A DNA stretch of 64,000 nucleotides, from NCBI RefSeq assembly GCF_040219615.1, contig NZ_JAVJSE010000029.1, positions 248,001 to 312,000 of the forward strand. Reading direction: 5' to 3'. Source of the stretch: Thalassobaculum_A sp040219615. GTDB lineage: Bacteria > Pseudomonadota > Alphaproteobacteria > Thalassobaculales > Thalassobaculaceae. Of the stretch, positions 34,022-48,358 are shown one piece after another (the first letter of the stretch is position 1; every line of letters starts with the position of its first letter). A program made the translations under genes and the position numbers. The notes beneath the pieces were generated by a model, which had not been told where the DNA came from, did not search any database, and saw only the letters and a program-made list of their open reading frames with translations.

Positions 34022-34091
34022 TGTGCTACGCTTACAGGGATGCACCGGCAAAGATCGCGGCAGACGTCACAGGGCATAGGGGAACGAACCG

Positions 34092-35096
34092 ATGAACGCC
34101 TTCGAGAAGCGACAGGCCAATGTCGAGAGTTTCGCGCGTCGCGATGGCCCGGAGTCTTCGAAAGACACGGTCCTGGAGGAGGCCAGACAGGCCGCCGCCG
34201 CGGAGAGCAGTTCCCCGTCGGAACCGACGGCAGCCGCGTTCCGCCTGAGGTCCTCCTCACTGCCGGCGGTGGTCGGCGGGCTGGCCGGTGCCCTACTGGC
34301 GGTGGTGGTCGTGCTCACCATGACCGAGCTGCGCCCGCCGCTGGATCCGCGGCTTCCCGGACTGGCCCAGCAGGTCGCGGGCTTCCAGCAGTCGCTGTTC
34401 ACCCTCGAAACCACGGTCCGCAGTGCCGAAGCCGACCTCGTGCGCGCCCTGGAGTCCGACTCGACGCTGTCGGCCCGTCTCGACGAACAGGCCGCCGGCT
34501 TCCGGTCGGCGATGGACGGCATCGCCAAGGCCCGCCAGGACCTGCAGGTCGAGACCGGTCCGGGCTCGGTGGTGTTCGGTGTCTCGGTTGTGCAACTCGC
34601 CGACGCGGTGGCCGACGGCCGACCGTTCGAGAGCGAATGGGTGAACCTCTACGCCCTGACCGCCGGCAACGACCAGCTGCGCGACGGGCTGCGGCGCCTG
34701 ATGCCGATGGCCAGCGCCGGTGTCCCGACCATCCAGGCCCTCCAGGCCGACCTCCGGGCCACTGCGGCACAGGCCGGAACGCCGGTGGTCGACCCGAACA
34801 GCATGTATCTGTACAGCCTGAACCTCGTTCAGTCCGGCCTCGGCGTGCCCATCGGCACCACGGCCGAGGGCCAGGTCGTCGGCGGGCTCGTGACCGAGGC
34901 CGATCGGCGGTTGACGGAAGGCGACCTCGCCGGCGCGCTTGCGGCCCTCGGCAACCTGACCGAGGCGGCGGCCGTTCCGTTCGAACCCTGGCTGACCCAG
35001 GCACGGCGACGGGCCGCCGCCGACGCGGTGGTGGCCGGGTTCAGCCGCGTGTCGAAGGAAGCGTTGCAGGCGCGCGCCAAGGACGGCCAGGGCTGA
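34092..35096 (+). CDS. Mitofilin-like inner-membrane protein
   Basis: This 334-residue protein has a polar N-terminus, one transmembrane helix at about 54-77 (LPAVVGGLAGALLAVVVVLT) and a predicted coiled coil at about 85-140. The C-terminal domain has ADRRLTEGDLAGALAALGNL followed by PWLTQARRR, resembling the conserved C-terminus of alphaproteobacterial mitofilin (Mic60-like) proteins. Those shape inner membranes and normally lie near hem genes, which are absent here. It follows the RND pump by 70 bases, so a shared transcript is possible. Assignment is tentative. Confidence 0.55.
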   Translation: MNAFEKRQANVESFARRDGPESSKDTVLEEARQAAAAESSSPSEPTAAAFRLRSSSLPAVVGGLAGALLAVVVVLTMTELRPPLDPRLPGLAQQVAGFQQSLFTLETTVRSAEADLVRALESDSTLSARLDEQAAGFRSAMDGIAKARQDLQVETGPGSVVFGVSVVQLADAVADGRPFESEWVNLYALTAGNDQLRDGLRRLMPMASAGVPTIQALQADLRATAAQAGTPVVDPNSMYLYSLNLVQSGLGVPIGTTAEGQVVGGLVTEADRRLTEGDLAGALAALGNLTEAAAVPFEPWLTQARRRAAADAVVAGFSRVSKEALQARAKDGQG

Positions 35097-35150
35097 CCGC
35101 CCGCGATACCGAATAGAGGGCCGGACACCGGCGCCCGCGCAGTCCCGGCC

Positions 35151-37190
35151 TCAGGCGATGGCGTCGCGGATCGCCTGGGCGAGTTCGTAGTCGCGGTACG
35201 GCTTGCGCAGGAACCGGCCCGGCGCCTGGTCGATCGCCGGCCCGAGGATGTCGCCGTCATAGGCGGAGGTCAGCAGCACCTTGAGGCCGGGCCACCGGCT
35301 CCTGGCCTCGTGGGCCAGTTCATGTCCGTTCGCCGAGCCGGGCATCACGACATCGCTGAACAGCAGAGTCACCGCGCTGTCGCGTTCGAGAACTTTCAAT
35401 GCGGCGGCCGCCGTGCCCGCCTCCAGCACCCGGTAGCCCAGCTCGCGCAGTGTGTTGACCGCGGTTCGGCGAACCGTCTCCTCGTCCTCCACCACCAGGA
35501 CCACTTCGCCGTCCAATGCCGCCGGCAGGTCGGCACGCGGCCCGGATGCCTCGGCGCTCCCCGACTGCCCGGCCCCGCTCACATGCCGCGGCAGATACAT
35601 CCGCACGGTGGTTCCCCGGCCGGGGACGCTCTCGATCGTCAGGTCGCCGCCGGTCTGCCGTACGAAGGCATGGATCGTGCTCAGCCCGAGACCGGTCCCG
35701 TGACCCGCCTCCTTGGTGGTGAAGAACGCCTCGCAGGCGCGTTCCAGAACCTCCGGCGGCATGCCGACACCGTTGTCTGACACCTCCAGGACGACGTACT
35801 GCCCGTCCGGAAGATCCGGACGACGGTGCCTGGCCATCGCGCCCGGTCGGGTATTTGCGGTGCGGATGGTGACGCGGCCGCCGTCGGGCATGGCGTCGCG
35901 GGCGTTGACCAGGAGGTTGAGCAACGCGGCTTCGATCTGACCGGGGTCGCAATGGGTCTGCCACAGGCTGGCGGCCGGCTTCAGTGCGATCTCGATGCGC
36001 TCGCCGAGCGTGCGCGTCACCAGGTCCGAGAGGCTGTTGATCAGCCGGTTGAGGTCGAGGGCCTGGGGCGACAGACTCTGCTGCCGGGCAAACCCGAGCA
36101 GCCGCCGGGTGATGTCGCGGCAATGCAGCGCCCCCTGCAGCGCGTGGTCCACGCGTCGGGCGGACCGCTCGTCCAGGCCCGCGGTGCGCTGCATGCGGTC
36201 GAGGTTGCCGATGACGACCGTCAGCATGTTGTTGAAATCATGCGCGATCCCACCCGTCAGCTTGCCGATCGCATCGAGCTTCTGGGCGTGCAGGAGCTGT
36301 TGCTCGAGCAGGCGACGATCATGCACGTCGAACATCGTGCCGAAGATCCTGGGGCGATCGCCCGGACCGGCCAGGGCCGACACGCCCTGGTCCAGGAAAT
36401 ACCGCTCGCCGCCGTCGGCGCGGCGCCATCGGTACTCGACGGAATAGGTGCCGCCGGGACCGGCCTGCCGCATCGCCTGGACGGCGGCGTCGCGATCGTC
36501 CTCGTGGATGCGGTCGACCCACAGCCGGTCGTCGCCGTCGAGGTCGTCCAGGCCGAATCCGAGCAGCCGGCGAACCGCGTCGTCGTGCAGGAAGGTCCGG
36601 GTCACGCCCTGGTCGGCGACCTCGGCCTCGTAGATCGCGATCGGCAGCGACCGGAGGATCGCGGCCTCCCGCTTCTCGCTGGAGCGCAGCCGCCGCTCGG
36701 TCTCCACGCGCTCGCCGCGGATCCGGAGGTTTTCCTCGAGCAGCCGCCGCTCCTGCTCGGCCTTGGCGCGGATCTCCTGGGCCTGCTTGTAGAGCTCGAC
36801 GAACACCGACACCTTGGCCTTCAGGACCAGCGGCTCGACGGGCTTGAACACGTAGTCGACGGCACCCTCCGAGTAACCGCGGAACACCTGCGCCTTGTCG
36901 GTATCGTGCGCCGTCAGGAAAATCACCGGGATCCGCCGGGACCGCTCGCGCTGACGGATGATCGCCGCCGCTTCGTAGCCGTCCATGCCCGGCATCCGGA
37001 CGTCCATCAGGATCGCGCAGAACTCGCGCAGCAGCACCTGCCGCAGGGCCTCCAGCCCGGAGGCGGCGACGACCACGTCGGCGCCCAGCCCGGAGACGAC
37101 CTCCGAGATCGCAACGCGGTTGGCCTCGTCGTCGTCGACCACCAGCAGGGCCGGCCGCGGCGACGCGACGGATGTCCCCGGGTCGGTCAC
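35151..37190 (-). CDS. Hybrid histidine kinase (REC-PAS-HisKA-HATPase-REC), soluble
   Basis: About 679 residues, no transmembrane segment. An N-terminal REC domain (LLVVDDDEANR, ILMDVRMPGMDGYE, VFKPVEPL) is followed by a coiled coil, a PAS domain, HisKA (GKLTGGIAHDFNNMLTVVIGNL) and HATPase (VSDNGVGMPPEVL, GTGLGLSTIHAF). A C-terminal REC follows (VVEDEETVRR, FSDVVMPGSANG). There is no ATG near the REC start. GTG at 37190 is chosen; TTG at 37232, overlapping the poly-HAMP kinase stop as TTGA, would add 14 residues. It is the last gene of a leftward three-gene phosphorelay operon. Confidence 0.85.
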   Translation of the reverse strand: MTDPGTSVASPRPALLVVDDDEANRVAISEVVSGLGADVVVAASGLEALRQVLLREFCAILMDVRMPGMDGYEAAAIIRQRERSRRIPVIFLTAHDTDKAQVFRGYSEGAVDYVFKPVEPLVLKAKVSVFVELYKQAQEIRAKAEQERRLLEENLRIRGERVETERRLRSSEKREAAILRSLPIAIYEAEVADQGVTRTFLHDDAVRRLLGFGLDDLDGDDRLWVDRIHEDDRDAAVQAMRQAGPGGTYSVEYRWRRADGGERYFLDQGVSALAGPGDRPRIFGTMFDVHDRRLLEQQLLHAQKLDAIGKLTGGIAHDFNNMLTVVIGNLDRMQRTAGLDERSARRVDHALQGALHCRDITRRLLGFARQQSLSPQALDLNRLINSLSDLVTRTLGERIEIALKPAASLWQTHCDPGQIEAALLNLLVNARDAMPDGGRVTIRTANTRPGAMARHRRPDLPDGQYVVLEVSDNGVGMPPEVLERACEAFFTTKEAGHGTGLGLSTIHAFVRQTGGDLTIESVPGRGTTVRMYLPRHVSGAGQSGSAEASGPRADLPAALDGEVVLVVEDEETVRRTAVNTLRELGYRVLEAGTAAAALKVLERDSAVTLLFSDVVMPGSANGHELAHEARSRWPGLKVLLTSAYDGDILGPAIDQAPGRFLRKPYRDYELAQAIRDAIA

Positions 37191-37228
37191 CGCGGGTCCC
37201 GCCGGCTCGCCTGTGTCGCTCGCCGGGA

Positions 37229-42751
<5,523 letters not shown>

Positions 42752-42805
42752 GGCTGATCTCCGGAAGAAATGTCGTCCGCCCTGTCGGCGGCTGGGCGGC
42801 TTCTG

Positions 42806-43246
42806 TCAGAACCCGGTGTCGTCATGTCGGTCGGTTGCGGTCCGTGGCGAACCGGCGAAGCGGGTCAGCACCGCGGCGATCTCGTCCTCGCTGCAGGGCT
42901 TGGCGAGAAAGCCGTGATGCGCGACGGCTTCGGCCCGATGCCGCGTCCTGGTGTCGGCCGCCCCCGACAGGAAGACCACCGCGACGCCGAGGGCCTCGCT
43001 CAGGTGTCGGCCGAGTTCGATCCCGTCGGTCGTGCCGCGCAGGCCGATATCGACCAGCGCGATCGCCGGCCGATGCTCCTGTGCCAGCGCGACCGCCTCC
43101 TCGGCCGACCCGGCGATCCCGCAGCACCGGAATCCAAGCGTCTCCAGGGTGTCCTCGAGATAGGCGGCGATCAGCATCTCGTCGTCGACGATCAGCACGG
43201 CACCGGCCTCGACCGGCAGCGGTTTTCGGCGGGAATGGTCGGGCAT
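42806..43246 (-). CDS. Single-domain response regulator
   Basis: This 146-residue CheY-like receiver has acidic pocket D21-D22, phosphoacceptor D66 (ALVDIGLRGTTDG) and K116 (HGFLAKP). There is no output domain, so it probably relays or drains phosphate. It lies 54 bases upstream of the poly-HAMP kinase in the same direction and is the first gene of that operon. The ATG giving MPDHSRRKPLPVEAG is chosen; upstream extensions run into gap sequence without domain support. Confidence 0.85.
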   Translation of the reverse strand: MPDHSRRKPLPVEAGAVLIVDDEMLIAAYLEDTLETLGFRCCGIAGSAEEAVALAQEHRPAIALVDIGLRGTTDGIELGRHLSEALGVAVVFLSGAADTRTRHRAEAVAHHGFLAKPCSEDEIAAVLTRFAGSPRTATDRHDDTGF

Positions 43247-43699
43247 GGGAATGTCTCCCGAAGGCTTCGAGGCTGGACGGCGGTGGGGTGCCGGTTGCGG
43301 CAGGACCGTGCCGGAACGGGGATCGCGGGACGATCGGCGGATCGGACTGCCCGAGCGCGCGGACGGATCGTCGGCCGACGGACCGCCCGTACCGCGCTCC
43401 GGCCCGCACCGGGCAATGGTCGGGCCGGCCGCGCCACGCCTGGCCTCTGGAAATGAAAATGCTACCCCGTCTCGCATCCCGCCCCCTCCCCGGAAGGCTC
43501 CGCCCGATTTCCAAACGCCGACGACGACCTCCGGTTGCGTGCGGTCACGAAAAAAATGCGCGGCGCCCGGCGATGCCCTCGAAATGCCACAGCGCACGGT
43601 GGTCTGGACCGGCCTGCGGGAATGGCCCTTACGCCGCCCGCGCCGGTTGGCGACACTCTCCGGCAGGTGGAAAACCCACGCAGGGACCGGCGGCCGACC
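43247..43699. other. 453-base divergent intergenic region
   Basis: This gap lies between the leftward response regulator and the rightward FAD oxidase, so it must hold promoters for both. I see no clear -35/-10 pair, repeat element or RNA gene. A short palindrome GTCGGCCGAC lies near 43370. In-frame extension of the oxidase to 43535 is possible but looks non-coding. Confidence 0.5.
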
Positions 43700-44995
43700 A
43701 TGGCGGACATCCTCACCTCGGACTTCACGACCGACCCGTACTGGTGGGACCGCAGCCCGCGGCCCGATCTCGGCGCGCCGCCGCTGCCGAAGGCGGTCGA
43801 CGTCGCCGTCGTCGGGTCCGGCTACACCGGGCTGTGCGCGGCCCTCGAGGTCGCGCGCGGCGGGCGCTCGACCCTTGTCCTCGACGCCCGCGACGCCGGC
43901 TGGGGCTGCAGCTCGCGCAACGGCGGCCAGATCAGCACCTCGATCAAGCCGGACTACGACAGCCTGGCCCGCCGGCACGGCCCCGACGCCGCCTTCGCGA
44001 TCCTGAAGGAAGGCCACAACGCCCTCGCCTGGATCGAGGCGTTCGTCGGCGCCGAGGGGATCGACTGCGACTTCCGGGTCCCCGGCCGCTTCCACGCCGC
44101 CCACAGCGCCCGCACCTACGAGCGGCTCGCGCGATCGGTCGGAAACCAGCCCAAGGGCCTGGAGGTCCCGGCCCATGTGGTGCCGCGGGCCGAGCAGCGC
44201 CGCGAACTCGGCACCGACGCCTATCACGGCGGCGTGGTCTACGAGAAACACGCCAGCCTCGACCCCGGCCGCTTCCACCAGGGCCTGCTGGACCGGGTGC
44301 TGGCGGCCGGCGCCACGGTGGTCCCGCACTGCGCGGTGACGGCGATCGAGCGCGACGGCGCCGGACACCGCCTGCAGACCGCGCGCGGGCCGGTCCTGAC
44401 CCGCGACGTGGTGGTCGCCACCAACGGCTACACCGGCACCCCGACGCCCTGGCTGCGGCGCCGGGTGATCCCGATCGGCAGCTACATCATCGCCACCGAG
44501 CCGCTGGCGAAGCCGGTCATGGACAGCGTGATGCCGACCGACCGGATCGTCAGCGACAGCCGCAAGGTGGTCTACTACTACCGGCCGTCGCCGGACCGGA
44601 CCCGGATCCTGTTCGGCGGCCGGGTCACCAGCGGCGAGACCGACCCGCGCCACAGCGGCGCCCTGCTGCGCCACGACCTGGTCAAGCTGTTCCCGGAGCT
44701 CGCCGAGGTCCGGATCAGCCACTCATGGATGGGCTTCGTCGCCTATACCTTCGACACCCTGGCCCACAGCGGCAGCCGCGACGGCCTGCACTACGCCATG
44801 GGCTACTGCGGGTCGGGCGTGTCGATGGCCGGCTATCTCGGCACCCGGGCCGGCCAGCGGGTCCTGGGAAAGCCGGAGGGACAGACCGCACTCGACCGGA
44901 TCGCGTTCCCGACCCGGCCGCTCTATACCGGGCGGCCGTGGTTCCTCGGTGCCACCGTCGCGGCCTATAGGTGGCGCGACGCGCTCGGCTTCTGA
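43700..44995 (+). CDS. FAD-dependent amine oxidase (DAO family, PuuB-like)
   Basis: This 431-residue DAO-fold flavoprotein begins MADILTSDFTTDPYWWD. The Rossmann motif is VDVAVVGSGYTGLCAALEVARGG, then CSSRNGGQIS. The C-terminal FAD contact is YAMGYCGSGVSMAGYLG. It resembles gamma-glutamylputrescine oxidase (PuuB/OrdL group), which oxidises amines to aldehydes and ammonia. The adjacent PotABCD-like importer supports an amine substrate. Its stop is 3 bases from the convergent GMC dehydrogenase. The exact substrate is unproven. Confidence 0.85.
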   Translation: MADILTSDFTTDPYWWDRSPRPDLGAPPLPKAVDVAVVGSGYTGLCAALEVARGGRSTLVLDARDAGWGCSSRNGGQISTSIKPDYDSLARRHGPDAAFAILKEGHNALAWIEAFVGAEGIDCDFRVPGRFHAAHSARTYERLARSVGNQPKGLEVPAHVVPRAEQRRELGTDAYHGGVVYEKHASLDPGRFHQGLLDRVLAAGATVVPHCAVTAIERDGAGHRLQTARGPVLTRDVVVATNGYTGTPTPWLRRRVIPIGSYIIATEPLAKPVMDSVMPTDRIVSDSRKVVYYYRPSPDRTRILFGGRVTSGETDPRHSGALLRHDLVKLFPELAEVRISHSWMGFVAYTFDTLAHSGSRDGLHYAMGYCGSGVSMAGYLGTRAGQRVLGKPEGQTALDRIAFPTRPLYTGRPWFLGATVAAYRWRDALGF

Positions 44996-44998
44996 CGG

Positions 44999-46612
44999 TC
45001 AGCCACGCCCCAGGATCAGGTCGCTGGCCTTCTCGCCGGTGACGATCGACGGGGCGTTGGTGTTGCCCGAGGTCAGGGTCGGGAAGATCGAGGCGTCGGC
45101 CACCCGCAGCCCCTCGATCCCGTGCACCCGCAATGCCGGGTCGACCACGCAGGTCGCGGCGTCGGGCCCCATCCGGCAGGTTCCGACTGGATGGTACACG
45201 GTGACGGCGTTGGCCCTGGCGAACGCCAGCAGGCTGTCGTCGTCGTCGCCGGCCGGAACCGGGTCGATCTCGGCCGCGATCAGCCTTCGCATGGTCGGCG
45301 TGTCCGCCAGCCGACGCAGGAAGCGGAGCCCCTCGACGGTGTCCCGGATGTCGTGGTCGGTTGCGAGGTAGCCCGGCCGGATCTCCGGCGCGTCGCCGGG
45401 ATCCGCCGACCGGAGCCGCAGATGGCCGCGGCTGGTCGGCCGGCACGGCGAGACGCTGAGGTTGAAGGCCGAATAGGGATCCGGATTCATCAGCGGCCGG
45501 GTCCCCGGCGGCGCCTTCAGATAGCTGAGCGGGCAGAAATAGACCTGGATGTTCGGCCTGGACAGCCCGGGGCGGCTGCGCACGAAACCGCCGGCCTGGT
45601 TGAGGCTGAGCGCCAGCGGCCCGCGGCGGGCGGCGAGGTATTTGAACCCGGCCCACAGCTTGCCCCACCAGGGATGCAGCTGGTCGTTCAGGGTCGGCAC
45701 GGTCGAGCGGTAGATCATGCCGACGTCCAGGTGGTCCTGGAGGTTGCCGCCGACCCCCGGCAGGTCGGCCACCGGGTCGATGCCGAGGGACCTGAGGTCG
45801 GCCGCCGGCCCGACGCCGGACAGCAGAAGCAGCTTCGGCGAGTTCACCGAGCCGGCCGACAGGATCACCTCGGCGGCGGCCCGCGCGGTGCGGTCGCGCC
45901 CGCCCTGCCGGTACTCGACGCCGACCGCGCGGCGGCCCTCGAACAGGATCCGGGTGGTCTCCGCGCCGGTGACGATCCGCAGGTTCGGACGGCGGCGCGC
46001 CGGCCACAGATAGGCGCGCGCCGCCGACATGCGCATGCCGTCGCGCACCGTGATGTGATAGGTCCCGGCGCCGTCCTGGCTAGCCCCGTTGAAGTCCTGG
46101 TTGCGCGGCAGGCCCAGCTCCTCGCAGGCCGCCAGGAAGTCCTGGCAGACCGGGTGCAGCTCGGTCGACGGCGCCCTGACATGCAGCGGGCCGTCGCCGC
46201 CGTGCCAGACGCTCTCGCCCCAGGCATGGGATTCCATGCGCCGGTACAGCGGCAGGATGTCGTCCCAGCCCCAGCCCGGATTGCCGGCCGACCGCCAGTC
46301 CTCGTAGTCCTCGGCCTGTCCGCGGATGTAGACCATGGCGTTGATCGAGCTGGAGCCGCCCAGCACCTTGCCGCGCGGCCAGTAGCTGCGGCGCCCGCCG
46401 AACTCCGCCACCGGCTCGGTCATGTACATCCAGTTCACGCGGCGGTCGTAGAACGACTTGCCGTAGCCGACCGGCACCTGGATCCAGAACCGCCGGTCGT
46501 CCGGCCCGGCCTCCAGCAGCAGCACCCGGTGGCGGCCGCTGGCGCTCAGCCGCGCCGCGACGACGCAGCCCGCCGACCCACCGCCGACGACGATGTAGTC
46601 GTAGCTCTCCAT
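44999..46612 (-). CDS. GMC-family FAD alcohol/choline dehydrogenase
   Basis: This 537-residue glucose-methanol-choline oxidoreductase has the N-terminal YDYIVVGGGSAGCVVAARLS and the GMC signatures GGSSSINAMVYIRG and SAGSVNSPKLLLLSG. The catalytic His is in AVTVYHPVGTCRMG. The end GNTNAPSIVTGEKASDLI is typical of choline/alcohol dehydrogenases (BetA/AlkJ-like). It starts 7 bases after the stop of the permease gene upstream, so it is the last gene of the leftward importer operon and probably oxidises the imported compound. Choline is possible, but no betaine aldehyde dehydrogenase is nearby. Confidence 0.88.
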   Translation of the reverse strand: MESYDYIVVGGGSAGCVVAARLSASGRHRVLLLEAGPDDRRFWIQVPVGYGKSFYDRRVNWMYMTEPVAEFGGRRSYWPRGKVLGGSSSINAMVYIRGQAEDYEDWRSAGNPGWGWDDILPLYRRMESHAWGESVWHGGDGPLHVRAPSTELHPVCQDFLAACEELGLPRNQDFNGASQDGAGTYHITVRDGMRMSAARAYLWPARRRPNLRIVTGAETTRILFEGRRAVGVEYRQGGRDRTARAAAEVILSAGSVNSPKLLLLSGVGPAADLRSLGIDPVADLPGVGGNLQDHLDVGMIYRSTVPTLNDQLHPWWGKLWAGFKYLAARRGPLALSLNQAGGFVRSRPGLSRPNIQVYFCPLSYLKAPPGTRPLMNPDPYSAFNLSVSPCRPTSRGHLRLRSADPGDAPEIRPGYLATDHDIRDTVEGLRFLRRLADTPTMRRLIAAEIDPVPAGDDDDSLLAFARANAVTVYHPVGTCRMGPDAATCVVDPALRVHGIEGLRVADASIFPTLTSGNTNAPSIVTGEKASDLILGRG

Positions 46613-46619
46613 ACGGACC

Positions 46620-47480
46620 TCAATCGGGCGTGCGGTCGCGCTGCACCAGGACCGACAGCAGCGCCAGGCCGCCGGAGCCGAGGATCAGCAGGAACGACAT
46701 GGCGTTCAGGACCGGCGTCGAGCCGGCCTTGGCCATGCGGTCGAACATCGTGATGGTCAGCGGCGACTCCGAGCCGACCAGGAACAGCGTGGTGTTGAAG
46801 TTCTCGAACGACACCAGGAAGGCGACGATCCAGGCGGCGATCATCGCCGGCCGCAGGAACGGCAGGGTGATCGTGCCGAGGACCCGGGCCCGCCCGGCGC
46901 CGAGGTTGAGGGCCGCCTCCTCCATCGCCGTGTCGAACTTCTTCAGCCGGGCCGTGATCACCAGCGAGGTGATGGTGGTGATGAACGAGAACTGGCCCAT
47001 CACCACCAGGAAGATGCCGGGCCGCAGGAAGCCGATGTCGATCCCGTAGCCGTCGTCCAGGGTGTTGGCGACCGAGCTGGCCAGCACCAGGATCGAGATG
47101 CCGAGGATGACGCCCGGGATCACCAGCGGCAGCACCATCAGGATGTACAGGGCGTTCTTGGCCGGGAAGTCGTGGCGCACGAACAGGAAGGCGTTGCAGG
47201 TGCCGACCGCCACCGACAGGGTCGAGACCATGGCCGCAATCACGAACGAGTAGTAGACCCCGCGCAGCAGCCGACGGTCGTGGAACACGCCGAGCTTCGG
47301 CTCGCTGTCGTTGAAGAACCAGTCCAGGGTGAAGCCCTGCCAGGGCAGCGCCGGGAACTCGGAGTCGTTGAAGGCGAAGGTGCCGGCCGCGACCAGCGGC
47401 GCCGCCAGGAACACGAAGAACGCCAGCACGTACAGCCGGTAGCCGAGCAGGAAGCCCCAGTCCTTGTTGCTGCTGAGCAT
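46620..47480 (-). CDS. ABC transporter permease (PotC-like)
   Basis: This 286-residue protein has about six membrane helices. It starts MLSSNKDWGFLLGYRLYVLAFF. The inner-membrane EAA loop is EEAALNLGAGRARVLGTITLPFLRPA, which docks with the ATPase. It is the second permease of a polyamine/opine-type importer and follows the PotB-like gene by 8 bases. Substrate class is inferred from the family; polyamine, mannopine or betaine-like compounds are all imported by this group. Confidence 0.88.
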   Translation of the reverse strand: MLSSNKDWGFLLGYRLYVLAFFVFLAAPLVAAGTFAFNDSEFPALPWQGFTLDWFFNDSEPKLGVFHDRRLLRGVYYSFVIAAMVSTLSVAVGTCNAFLFVRHDFPAKNALYILMVLPLVIPGVILGISILVLASSVANTLDDGYGIDIGFLRPGIFLVVMGQFSFITTITSLVITARLKKFDTAMEEAALNLGAGRARVLGTITLPFLRPAMIAAWIVAFLVSFENFNTTLFLVGSESPLTITMFDRMAKAGSTPVLNAMSFLLILGSGGLALLSVLVQRDRTPD

Positions 47481-47488
47481 CGTCGCTC

Positions 47489-48358
47489 TCAGCTCTTGGC
47501 CACGGTGCCGGCCAGGGTCTGGCCGGACAGCTTCAGCCCGATCCACACCGCCGCCGAGGTGAAGAACAGCAGCAGGAACCCGAAGGTCGCGCCGGCTTCC
47601 CAGTTGTAGCGGGTGATGAACTGCTCGTAGATCGTCTCGGTGAACCAGCTGGAGTACTTGCCGCCCAGCAGGATCGGCGTCAGGTAGCTGCCGGCGGTCA
47701 GCATGAACACGATGATGCAGCCGGCGACGATGCCCGGCATGGCATAGGGGATGATGATCCGCCGCAGGACCGTGAACCCGCTGCCGCCGAGGTTGTAGCC
47801 GGCCTCGATCATGGCGTTGTCCATGCCGTCGAGGGTCGAGACCAGCGGCACGATCATGAACAGGATGACGGTGTAGACGAGGCCGACCACCACCGTGACG
47901 TCGTTGTAGAGCATCTCGACCGGGCCATCGACCAGCCCGACCGCCTGCAGGGCGCTGGAGATCACCCCGGTCTCGCGCAGCAGCAGGATCCAGCCGAAGG
48001 CGCGGATCAGGTCGCTGACCCACAGCGGGATCAGGCACACCAGGAACAGCGCGCCGCGCGACCGGCGGCCGGCGATCTTGGCGATGTAGTAGGCGATCGG
48101 AAAGCCGATCACCAAGGCCAGCGCGGTCACCAGCAGCGACATGCTGCCGGTCCGCAGCAGGGTGTTCCAGTAGATCGGCTCCTGCGCGAAGTCGACGAAG
48201 TTGCCGAAGCCGAACTCGTACACCCGCGGCGCCACCTTCTCGCGCAGCGCCATCACCCCCATGCCGATATGCGGCAGCACGATCAGCAGCAGGATCCACA
48301 GCGCGAACGGCGCGAACAGCAGGATCAGCGACAGCCGCCGGATGTCCTTCTGGGTCAT
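47489..48358 (-). CDS. ABC transporter permease (PotB-like)
   Basis: This 289-residue protein has about six helices, starting MTQKDIRRLSLILLFAPFALW. The EAA loop is IEAGYNLGGSGFTVLRRIIIPYAMPG. Its ATG overlaps the ATPase stop (ATGA), which decides the start. It forms the membrane channel with the PotC-like permease. Confidence 0.88.
   Translation of the reverse strand: MTQKDIRRLSLILLFAPFALWILLLIVLPHIGMGVMALREKVAPRVYEFGFGNFVDFAQEPIYWNTLLRTGSMSLLVTALALVIGFPIAYYIAKIAGRRSRGALFLVCLIPLWVSDLIRAFGWILLLRETGVISSALQAVGLVDGPVEMLYNDVTVVVGLVYTVILFMIVPLVSTLDGMDNAMIEAGYNLGGSGFTVLRRIIIPYAMPGIVAGCIIVFMLTAGSYLTPILLGGKYSSWFTETIYEQFITRYNWEAGATFGFLLLFFTSAAVWIGLKLSGQTLAGTVAKS

Noticed and set aside
29972..34051. 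Leftward open frame of over 1300 codons opposite the permease and RND pump
   Set aside because: Composition is Arg/Asp/Gly/His-rich noise typical of GC-rich antisense; the plus strand carries clear transporter motifs.
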